Shown here one piece after another: positions 1-6,244 of a stretch of DNA of 22,710 nucleotides. The DNA is taken from NCBI GenBank assembly GCA_031384695.1, contig JANNAV010000330.1, positions 1-22,710 on the forward strand. Direction: 5' to 3'. The notes beneath the pieces are model-generated. The model did not search any database, had not been told where the DNA came from, and was given only the letters and a program-made list of their open reading frames with translations. The stretch is from JANNAV01 sp031384695 (GTDB lineage Bacteria > Pseudomonadota > Alphaproteobacteria > Rhodobacterales > Rhodobacteraceae). Both the position numbers and the translations under genes were made by a program. Every line of letters starts with the position of its first letter. Position 1 is the first letter of the stretch.

Positions 1-85
1 GGAGACTTGAACGCGAGCCGCGAACTAACGTAGTTACCAGAGTGGCTGACTTTCCGACCGGCCGGTATACCGGACGTGTGACCAC

Positions 86-2041
86 TCAAACATCCAACTC
101 CTCCACAAACCTCGCGTTTTCCTGAATATACTGATAGCGCAGTTCGGGCTTTTTGCCCATCAGGCGTTCCACCAGATCGCCGGTGTCGCCGGCCACTTCC
201 TCGTCGATCGACACCCGGATCAGTTTGCGGGTCAGGGGGTTCATCGTGGTGTCTTTCAGGTCTTTGGCGTCCATCTCGCCCAGGCCCTTGAAGCGTTGCA
301 CGTCGATTTTTCCCTTGCCGCCAAGGCCCTTGGCCAGCCACAGTTCCTTTTCGGCATCGTCGGCCACGTAAAGGCGGCGCGCGCCCTGGGTCAGGCGGTA
401 GAGGGGGGGGCAGGCGAGGTAGAGGTGGCCCTTGTCGATCAGCGGGCGCATCTGGGCGAAGAAAAACGTCATCAGCAGGGCGGCGATATGGGCGCCATCG
501 ACATCGGCGTCGGTCATGATGATGATCTTGTCATAGCGCAGGTCGTCGACGCGGAATTTGGTGCCCATCGAGACGCCCAGAGCCTCGCAGATATCGCGGA
601 TTTCGGAATTGTCGTGCAGTTTGGCGGAGGCGGCACCGAGGACGTTGAGGATCTTGCCTTTGAGCGGCAGCAGCGCCTGATTCTCGCGGTTGCGGGCGGC
701 TTTGGCGGAGCCACCGGCGCTGTCGCCCTCGACGATGAACAACTCGGTGTTGTCGCGGGTTTTGGACGAGCAATCGGTGAGTTTGCCGGGCAGGCGGAGT
801 TTTTTGGTCGCGGTCTTGCGCTGCGTTTCCTTTTCCTGTTTGCGGCGCAGGCGTTCTTCGGCGCGCAGGATCAGGAAATCGAGGATGGCGCCGGCGGATT
901 TGGTGTTGGCGGCAAGCCAGTTGTCGAAGTGATCGCGCACGGCGCCTTCGACATAGCGGGCGGCCTCTTCGGTCGAGAGGCGGTCCTTGGTCTGGCCGAC
1001 AAACTGCGGGTCGCGGATGAACACCGAGATCAGGGCGCAACCGCCGTAAGCGAGGTCTTCGCGGATGATCTGCTCGGCTTTGCGGTTTTTCACCAGCTCG
1101 CCGTAGGCGCGGATGCCGCGGATCATCGCGGTCCAGAAGCCGGATTCGTGGGTGCCGCCTTCGGGGGTGGGCACGGTGTTGCAATAGGATTGCAGAAAGC
1201 CGTCGCGCGCGGGGGTCCAGTGGATCGCCCATTCGACCGAGCCGGGCACGCCGAATTTTTCTTGAAACTGCACTTTGCCCGCGAAGGGCTGGTCGGCGTA
1301 GGTGGTGGTTTTCTCCAGCTGGTCCGACAGATAGTCGGCAAGGCCGCCGGGAAAGTGGAAGGTGGCCTCCATCGGCATGTCGCCGTCCGGGATGGCGGAT
1401 TTCCAGCGGATCTCGACGCCGGAAAACAGATAGGCCTTGGAGCGGACCATTTTCAGCACCCGCGCCGGTTTGAACTGCTGATGGCCGAAAATCTCGGGGT
1501 CGGGGTGGAACATCACCGAGGTGCCGCGCCGGTTGGGGGCGGGGCCGACCTTGACCAGCGGGCCTTGCGGGATGCCACGGGCGAAGGATTGGGCGTAAAG
1601 CTCCTTGTTGCGCGCCACTTCAACCTTCATGACATCCGACAGCGCGTTCACCACCGACGAGCCGACGCCGTTCAGGCCACCCGAGGTCTGGTAGGCGTTG
1701 CCCGAAAACTTGCCGCCAGCATGCAGGGTGCAAAGGATCACTTCAAGGGCGGATTTGCCGGGGAACTTCGGGTGCGGATCAACCGGAATGCCGCGGCCGT
1801 TGTCGCGGATGGTGATGGAGTGATCGGCGTGCAGATCGACCTCGATCCGGTTGGCGTGGCCGCCCACCGCCTCGTCCATCGCATTATCCAGGATCTCGGC
1901 CACCAGATGATGCAGAGCGCGCTCGTCGGTGCCACCGATATACATGCCGGGCCGCTTGCGCACCGGCTCCAACCCCTCCAGCACCTCGATGGAGGCGGCG
2001 TTATACTCGTCGGGGGCGGTGGAAAGCAGGTCATTCGCCAT
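86..2041 (-). CDS. parE: DNA topoisomerase IV subunit B
   Basis: ATPase subunit of topoisomerase IV, which with ParC decatenates daughter chromosomes and relaxes supercoils. The 651-residue protein has the GHKL ATPase motifs in order: the Asn of EILDNAMDEA near 52, DNGRGIP at 80-86, GGLNGVGSS near 121-129, and the QTKDR lysine near 352. The TOPRIM part follows with FIVEGDSAGGSA (Glu439) and the acidic triad MTDADVDGAH (Asp511/513/515), then RFKGLGEM near 583. The length fits ParE; GyrB in this group is about 800 residues and has an insert in the TOPRIM region that is absent here. The ATG at 2041 is preceded by no Shine-Dalgarno, and a TATAAT lies only about 17 bases upstream, so the message is nearly leaderless. 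Transcribed leftward and alone; parC is not in the window. Identification is firm. Confidence 0.97.
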   Translation of the reverse strand: MANDLLSTAPDEYNAASIEVLEGLEPVRKRPGMYIGGTDERALHHLVAEILDNAMDEAVGGHANRIEVDLHADHSITIRDNGRGIPVDPHPKFPGKSALEVILCTLHAGGKFSGNAYQTSGGLNGVGSSVVNALSDVMKVEVARNKELYAQSFARGIPQGPLVKVGPAPNRRGTSVMFHPDPEIFGHQQFKPARVLKMVRSKAYLFSGVEIRWKSAIPDGDMPMEATFHFPGGLADYLSDQLEKTTTYADQPFAGKVQFQEKFGVPGSVEWAIHWTPARDGFLQSYCNTVPTPEGGTHESGFWTAMIRGIRAYGELVKNRKAEQIIREDLAYGGCALISVFIRDPQFVGQTKDRLSTEEAARYVEGAVRDHFDNWLAANTKSAGAILDFLILRAEERLRRKQEKETQRKTATKKLRLPGKLTDCSSKTRDNTELFIVEGDSAGGSAKAARNRENQALLPLKGKILNVLGAASAKLHDNSEIRDICEALGVSMGTKFRVDDLRYDKIIIMTDADVDGAHIAALLMTFFFAQMRPLIDKGHLYLACPPLYRLTQGARRLYVADDAEKELWLAKGLGGKGKIDVQRFKGLGEMDAKDLKDTTMNPLTRKLIRVSIDEEVAGDTGDLVERLMGKKPELRYQYIQENARFVEELDV

Positions 2042-2091
2042 GTGATGCTCGATTCTTATTATACGGCTATGAGACAGGAGTAGAGCATCAC
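2042..2091 (-). promoter_or_regulatory. parE promoter region inside a 9-bp inverted repeat
   Basis: On the minus strand a perfect TATAAT (2063-2058) lies 17 bases from the parE start codon, which predicts a leader of about 10 bases. There is no good -35 at 17 bases (GCTCTA). A perfect 9-bp inverted repeat brackets this -10 box: GTGATGCTC at 2042-2050, touching the start codon, and GAGCATCAC at 2083-2091, with 32 bases between. The dyad could be an operator, or could be chance, since 9-bp arms within 50 bases are expected a few times in 22 kb. Confidence 0.45.
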
Positions 2092-2130
2092 TGCAAGGGA
2101 TGACGCAAGATATGGGGTACGCGGCCCCCC

Positions 2131-2260
2131 GCTTCTTTATTGCCCAAATATCCCACGGGGGTGCGGGGGTGTGAAACCCCCGCTCTTTGCAGTGGGTGCG
2201 GGGGTGTTAAACCCCTGCTATCTGGCGCTGGGTGCGGGGGCGCGAGTCCCCCGCCTTTTG
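2131..2260 (-). repeat. Three-unit GC hairpin array A, downstream of the GST gene
   Basis: Three imperfect copies of a palindromic unit begin at 2159, 2194 and 2230, a 35-36-base period. Read on the minus strand each is a G-rich arm, a short loop, a C-rich arm and CACCC. Loops and stems differ between units (TTTCACA, TTTAACA, ACTCGCG). The array ends on the minus strand with GTGGGATATTTGGGCAAT followed by AAAGAAG. It starts about 10 bases after the GST stop codon and has the same orientation as GST. A matching array in opposite genome orientation lies at 5353-5472. It probably forms serial RNA hairpins at a transcript 3' end. Confidence 0.85.
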
Positions 2261-2264
2261 GCCG

Positions 2265-2924
2265 CTAATCCGGCTCGGCCATCCGAGCCGCCCACATCGC
2301 CTTGAACGCCGGGCGGGCCTGACAGAGTTCCAGCCATGCCTTGGTGGCGGGAAACCCGGCCAGCAGGGTTGGGTGGCCCTGGGCATAGCGCAGGCATTCG
2401 GCGGTGTTCAGATCGGCCACGGTAAAGCGACCGCCCAGCAGATGGCCTTGCGCCGCCAGATGCACCTCGAGCCGCGCCAGCGGGCGGCGTAGTTTTTCGG
2501 CGTTCAGCGCGATATTCGCCTGACCCTCGGCCAGTTTGTCGCCGCCATCGGCCTGGGTATAGAGGATTTCAAGCGCCGGGCCTTCGACGCTGGTGGCGGC
2601 GAACAGCGACCACTGTTCGGTCAGGGCAGCTTCGGCGGCAGTTTGTGGCCCAAGCGGGCCGCCGTGCACGCGTGCCAGATGCTGGGTGATGGCCAGGCTT
2701 TCGGTCAGCACCAGATCGCCGTCCACCAGCACCGGGATCTGGCCTTGCGGATTGACCGCAAGAAACGCCGGTGATGCGGTGTTGAAGGCGGCGCCAGCGG
2801 CCATCGGGTTGGGTAGCCGGTAGCTTTGGATGACGGGGATATGGGTGAAGGGGGTGCCGGTTTCGGCCAGAAGCCAGAGCGGGCGCGATGCGCGCGAGCG
2901 GTAAACGCCGTAAAGGGTGATCAT
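2265..2924 (-). CDS. Glutathione S-transferase family protein
   Basis: Likely cytosolic glutathione S-transferase of 219 residues, the usual size. The N-terminal thioredoxin-like domain covers about 1-83: ITLYGVYRSRASR with a possible catalytic Ser/Arg near 10-14, the cis-proline in QGQIPVLVDGD near 61-70, and the glutathione-contacting LTESLAI near 73-79. The all-helical C-terminal domain follows and contains GHLLGGRFTVADLN, the usual GST helix-capping motif. Substrate class cannot be read from the sequence. It is divergent from the LuxR-hydrolase gene at 3207, and two adjoining palindromes lie 45-77 bases upstream, so the pair may share control. The ribosome site is weak (AAGAGAA). The 3' end runs straight into hairpin array A. 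Confidence 0.9.
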   Translation of the reverse strand: MITLYGVYRSRASRPLWLLAETGTPFTHIPVIQSYRLPNPMAAGAAFNTASPAFLAVNPQGQIPVLVDGDLVLTESLAITQHLARVHGGPLGPQTAAEAALTEQWSLFAATSVEGPALEILYTQADGGDKLAEGQANIALNAEKLRRPLARLEVHLAAQGHLLGGRFTVADLNTAECLRYAQGHPTLLAGFPATKAWLELCQARPAFKAMWAARMAEPD

Positions 2925-2968
2925 GCGGGTTCTCTTGCGGGTTGAGAGGGGTGGAGGTGGTATTGCCT

Positions 2969-3001
2969 GTTTACGTAAGGTAAACCTGACTTGCTGTCAG
3001 G
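2969..3001. promoter_or_regulatory. Two adjoining 6-5-6 palindromes in the GST/LuxR divergent region
   Basis: GTTTAC-GTAAG-GTAAAC occupies 2969-2985 and CCTGAC-TTGCT-GTCAGG occupies 2985-3001. Both are perfect, have identical 6-5-6 geometry and share base 2985. They lie between two divergent genes, 45 bases from the GST start and about 205 bases from the LuxR-hydrolase start. Such spacing suits dimeric helix-turn-helix regulators. Whether the regulator is the neighbouring LuxR-type protein is not shown. Confidence 0.5.
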
Positions 3002-3206
3002 CGATGATAAATGGCAGCATAGGTGCTGGGTGGTCCGGGCAAAAGGCCAATCATTTGGTCTGAAGCCGGGTTGACGGAGTTCTGGGGAGCTCTCAGGTGC
3101 GAAATGCGGTGACGGGATCTTGCGGCTGCCTGCGCAAGCGGGTCTGGGGTGCGACGGCGCTTTGGCTTTGCGCATGCGGCGCGCGGCACTCGGGTGACGG
3201 CGTGAC

Positions 3207-5042
3207 ATGACCGCGCGCGCATCTTCTGAAAGCATCCTGTCCGCAACCGCACCAACCGCGCCAACCGCGACGGCGCCAACCGCGACGGCGAAAGATGTGG
3301 CGCTGGATCACCGGGACGAGATTTTGAGCCGGATCTATGATGTGGCGCTGGACCCCGCCACGCTTGAGGCGCTGATCGACTGTTGGGAGGCGCATTTCGG
3401 CCCGACGCGGATGCTGCCCGGCGCGGCCGCGGCCATGCTGGACGATCCGGTGCTGAACGGCCACCTTGCCCGCGCCGGGGTGTTTCTGGAACGCTATCAG
3501 GCCGCGCGCGACAATGGTGGCTACCGGTCGGTGCTGGCGGATATTCCGCGTTCGGCGGCATTTTTGTGTGATGGCGGCGCCGGGATTGCCGCCTTCAACC
3601 GCGCCGCCGCGATGGCGTTTGGTCTGCGTGAGGCCAGCGGCATGGCGGATCTGCCGTTCGAGGCCGGGGATATTGATCTGCTGCGCCGGGTTTGCCATCA
3701 GGTGATCAGCGGGCGCGCCGAACAGGCGATGACCCTGCGCATCCATTCCAAGCTGACGGGCGGCCCGGTGATTGTGCGGGTGGGCCCGGTGGACGGGCAG
3801 GGCACCAAACCGCTGGCGCTGGTGATGTCGAACGAGCAGGTCTGGCCATTGGGGTTCGAGGCGACCATTCAGGCGGCGTTCGCGCTGACGCAGGCGGAGT
3901 TGGAAATCGTGCGGGGCGTGACGCTTGGGCAGCAATTGCGCGAGATTGCCGAGGCGCGCGGCCGGTCTACTGAGACGGTGCGCACCCAGATGCGTTCCAT
4001 CCTTGCCAAGACCGAAACCCACAGTCAGGCCGAACTGGTGCGCGCAATGCTGGGCCTGATGGATGTGGCGATGATGCCCTCGGAAGAGGCCCCGGTGGCG
4101 CCGCAGGGCAATCTGGACCCGCAGGTGTTTCAGTATCTGCGCGGGCATGACGGGCGGCGGCTGGAATGGATCGAGTTTGGCAATCCGTCCGGTGCACCGG
4201 TGCTGTTCATGCATCAGGATCTGGGGTTCATCCGCTGGCCCGCGCGGGCCGAACGGGCCGCCCGTCTGCGCGGCATCCGGGTGATCGTGCCGGTGCGGGC
4301 GGGCTACGGCCGCTCGGAGTTGCACCGCGTGGCGGGCGGCAGCGGGGCCGCAGGCAGCGGGGCCGCAGCACATCTTGACGCCGTGGTCGGCGATTATCTG
4401 GCGGTTGCCGATTATCTGGGGCTGCAGCGCGCGGCGGTGCTGAGCCTTGGGGCCGATCTGCGCTTTGCCATGCGGCTGGCCGAGATGCGGCCCAGCCTTG
4501 TGACCGGCATTCTGGCCTGTGCCGCCCAACTGCCGCACAAGGGCGGCGCGCAGTATGCAAGGATGGACAAGTGGCCGCGCTTTGTGTTGGGGAATGCCCG
4601 TTATGCCCCGGGGGTGGTGCCGTTTGCGGTGCAGGCGGGGTTCATGCTGGCGCGGCAGATGGGCAAGGAAAACTACTATAGCATGGTGAACGGCGGCTCG
4701 ATTGCCGATACCGCCGCCTTCATGCAGCCCGAGATCCGGGAGGCGATACTGGCGGGATCGGAAGTGACGCTGAGCGCCAAGATATCGGCGCATGAGGCGT
4801 TTGCGCGCGAGGCGCTGGGCTCGGAGCAGGACTGGTCTGATATCGTGCGCAATTGCCGGGTGCCGGTGGTGCTGATGCAGGGTGATCAGGACGCGCAGGC
4901 ACCGCTGGTGACGCTGCGCGAGCAGGTTTCCGAGTATCCGCATCTGGAACTGAAGGTGATGAGCGATGCGGGCCGGCTGGTGTTTTTCGTGCATTGGCAG
5001 ACGGCGCTGGAGATTCTGGAAAGATTTCTTCCGCGCCGGTAA
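3207..5042 (+). CDS. LuxR-type HTH regulator fused to alpha/beta-hydrolase domain
   Basis: A 611-residue fusion. The N-terminus (about 1-30) is low-complexity Ala/Pro/Thr. Residues 35-215 form an unassigned, possibly sensory domain. A LuxR-type helix-turn-helix spans about 225-284 (LTQAELEIVRGV, LREIAEARGRSTETVRTQMRSI). An alpha/beta-hydrolase fold follows at about 305-610. Its nucleophile elbow reads VLSLG with Ser413 kept, and an acid is available in GDQDAQAP (Asp560/562). The position expected to hold the catalytic His reads DAGRLVFF, with Arg590. The oxyanion HG is replaced by HQD near 336. It may therefore bind rather than hydrolyse a small molecule and act as a one-protein sensor-regulator. 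Two perfect 15-bp duplications lie inside the gene. No strong ribosome site precedes the ATG. The fusion is clear; the ligand is unknown. Confidence 0.88.
   Translation: MTARASSESILSATAPTAPTATAPTATAKDVALDHRDEILSRIYDVALDPATLEALIDCWEAHFGPTRMLPGAAAAMLDDPVLNGHLARAGVFLERYQAARDNGGYRSVLADIPRSAAFLCDGGAGIAAFNRAAAMAFGLREASGMADLPFEAGDIDLLRRVCHQVISGRAEQAMTLRIHSKLTGGPVIVRVGPVDGQGTKPLALVMSNEQVWPLGFEATIQAAFALTQAELEIVRGVTLGQQLREIAEARGRSTETVRTQMRSILAKTETHSQAELVRAMLGLMDVAMMPSEEAPVAPQGNLDPQVFQYLRGHDGRRLEWIEFGNPSGAPVLFMHQDLGFIRWPARAERAARLRGIRVIVPVRAGYGRSELHRVAGGSGAAGSGAAAHLDAVVGDYLAVADYLGLQRAAVLSLGADLRFAMRLAEMRPSLVTGILACAAQLPHKGGAQYARMDKWPRFVLGNARYAPGVVPFAVQAGFMLARQMGKENYYSMVNGGSIADTAAFMQPEIREAILAGSEVTLSAKISAHEAFAREALGSEQDWSDIVRNCRVPVVLMQGDQDAQAPLVTLREQVSEYPHLELKVMSDAGRLVFFVHWQTALEILERFLPRR
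3261..3290 (+). repeat. Tandem 15-bp duplication in the LuxR-hydrolase N-terminus
   Basis: CCAACCGCGACGGCG occurs twice without a gap (3261-3275 and 3276-3290), preceded by a 9-base partial copy at 3252-3260. It encodes Pro-Thr-Ala-Thr-Ala repeats and keeps the reading frame. Confidence 0.9.
4338..4367 (+). repeat. Tandem 15-bp duplication in the hydrolase domain
   Basis: GGCAGCGGGGCCGCA is repeated perfectly (4338-4352, 4353-4367). It encodes a Gly/Ser/Ala-rich loop near residues 378-387, between a core strand and the nucleophile elbow, and keeps the frame. Confidence 0.9.
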
Positions 5043-5166
5043 GAATATTTGGATCCTTACCGCATATGGGGTATGCGACTCTGTAAAGGGCGCGGTATCA
5101 CGGGATTGTTCTTGGAAACTTTGCGCTGACCCGATAAGACGAGACTGCATTTATCCCCCACGAAAG

Positions 5167-5198
5167 GGCGGCGGTACCTGGGGTGCCGCCGCCTTTTT
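5167..5198 (+). terminator. Rho-independent terminator
   Basis: A 12-bp stem (GGCGGCGGTACC pairing with GGTGCCGCCGCC, one G-U pair), a three-base loop and a TTTTT run. It lies 125 bases past the LuxR-hydrolase stop. It may end that transcript, or a short RNA starting near 5147. Confidence 0.85.
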
Positions 5199-5352
5199 GG
5201 TTTCAAAAACAGGTAGATAGGCGATTTTCCGCGCGGATCTCGAATGATGGTCCGGCATTGCAACCTGAGGCTGCGATGCGCCGTGTCGGGATCGTGGTTT
5301 TGCTGGATTGAGACTGGCGGGGGAGTGCGCATGTGCGCAGCCGCTGACAGAA

Positions 5353-5472
5353 GGGGGTTTCACACCCCCGCACCCGCACCGAAGAGCGGGGGCCTCGCGC
5401 CCCCGCACCCGCTGTTCAAAAGCGGGGGTTTCACACCCCCGCACCCCTGTGGGATATTTGGGCAATGAAGAA
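5353..5472 (+). repeat. Three-unit GC hairpin array B, downstream of the LuxR-hydrolase gene
   Basis: Three palindromic units end in CACCC at 5375, 5410 and 5446 (35-36-base period). Stems are GGGGGT/ACCCCC in units 1 and 3. Unit 2 has GGGGGC/GCCCCC, so the last pair changes on both sides. The array ends in GTGGGATATTTGGGCAAT and GAAGAA. It is the inverted counterpart of array A at 2131-2260 and is oriented with the upstream gene. Confidence 0.85.
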
Positions 5473-5480
5473 CGGGGGGG

Positions 5481-5501
5481 GACAATTTTAGGTGAATTGT
5501 C
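5481..5501. promoter_or_regulatory. 21-base dyad upstream of the DUF1007-nicO genes
   Basis: GACAATT (5481-5487) and AATTGTC (5495-5501) form a perfect 7-bp inverted repeat with a 7-base spacer, 80 bases before the DUF1007 start. A weak promoter candidate follows: TTCCGT at 5521-5526, 17 bases, TAAGAG at 5544-5549. The placement suits an operator, possibly metal-responsive given the genes downstream; the regulator is unknown. Confidence 0.5.
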
Positions 5502-5581
5502 TGGAGCGGGTGCAAAGCGGTTCCGTCGGACCGCATTGCGCGGTAAGAGTGGGAGGGCGGTGTGGAGGACAAGGGTTGAGC

Positions 5582-6244
5582 ATGCGGATGTTTCTTGGCG
5601 GTGTTGCGCTTTGCATCGGGCTGGCCGGAGCCGGTCTTGCGGCGGCCCATCCGCATGTGTTTGTGGACACCGGTTTTGAGGTGGATATCGACGCCGAAGG
5701 CCGGGTGGCCGGTATCTGGATCAACTGGACCTATGATGACCTGTTCTCGCTGATCATCATCGAGGATCGCGGGCTGGACCCGGATTTCGACGGGGTGCTG
5801 ACGGCGGCGGAACTGGCGGGGTTGCAGGGGTGGGATATGCAGTGGGATCCGGGCTATCCGGGGGATACTTATGCGCTGCAGGGCGGGGTGGCCTTGGCGC
5901 TTTCGGGGCCGTCGGAATGGAGTGCGGCCTATGCCGATGCCCGGATCAGCACCCGCCATTACCGGGCGTTTGCAGCACCGGTTGTGATCGGGGCGGCGCC
6001 TTTGGTGGTGCAGGTCTATGACCCCGGCTTTTACACCGCCTATGCGATTACCGCCGGGGTGGTGATCCGGGGTGGCCGCAACTGTGCGGCGGAGGTTTTT
6101 GAGCCCGACCGCGCTGCTGCCGATCAGATCTTGCAGGATGCGATGGCGGAACAGGCGGGCTCGGCCGATGTGGAAATGGCGTTTCCGGCGGTGGGGGCGG
6201 CCTATGCCGAGGAGGCGCGCATCAGTTGTGCGGCGGGATCATGA
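5582..6244 (+). CDS. DUF1007 family periplasmic protein
   Basis: Exported protein of 220 residues that commonly sits beside NicO-type nickel/cobalt transporters and is thought to assist metal handling in the periplasm. Residues 1-22 form a signal peptide (hydrophobic core GGVALCIGLAGAGL, cleavage after AAA). The mature protein would begin with HPHVFVD, two histidines that could bind metal. Residues 66-77 match an EF-hand loop exactly (D-x-D-x-D-G-x-L-x-x-x-E). Two cysteines occur near 168 and 216. The ATG at 5582 is 13 bases after GGAGG (5564-5568). A TTG at 5576, in frame and 7 bases from it, is an equally good or better start and adds two residues. The stop overlaps the next start as ATGA. 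Regulation may involve the dyad at 5481-5501. Confidence 0.85.
   Translation: MRMFLGGVALCIGLAGAGLAAAHPHVFVDTGFEVDIDAEGRVAGIWINWTYDDLFSLIIIEDRGLDPDFDGVLTAAELAGLQGWDMQWDPGYPGDTYALQGGVALALSGPSEWSAAYADARISTRHYRAFAAPVVIGAAPLVVQVYDPGFYTAYAITAGVVIRGGRNCAAEVFEPDRAAADQILQDAMAEQAGSADVEMAFPAVGAAYAEEARISCAAGS

Larger units (their letters stand above)
5043..5581. other. 539-base intergenic region after the LuxR-hydrolase gene
   Basis: No convincing gene. In order it holds a possible weak promoter (TTGGAA at 5112, 17 bases, TAAGAC at 5135), a strong terminator (5167-5198), an unassigned stretch, hairpin array B (5353-5472), a G8 run, a 21-base dyad (5481-5501) and the leader of the DUF1007 gene. Short open frames here, including Gly-Phe-Thr-Pro-Pro-His-Pro runs, come from the repeat units. 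Confidence 0.7.

Noticed and set aside
403..410. G8 run inside parE as a phase-variation tract
   Set aside because: parE is essential and the run encodes conserved Pro-Pro; switching is implausible.
296..2083. 595-residue open frame on the plus strand opposite parE
   Set aside because: Antisense shadow of a GC-rich gene; its translation is Gly/Ala/His-rich without motifs, while the parE frame has every family motif.
3093..5150. 685-residue open frame opposite the LuxR-hydrolase gene
   Set aside because: Same low-complexity His/Arg/Pro composition; no domain recognised.
5353..5472. CRISPR-like array with 35-36-base period
   Set aside because: Only three units, no unique spacers (the whole unit is a palindrome), no cas genes, and an inverted sister array at 2131-2260.
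5941..6071. Rearranged or second small gene inside the DUF1007 frame
   Set aside because: Alternative frames here are shadows; the DUF1007 frame is continuous and ends in an ATGA overlap with nicO.
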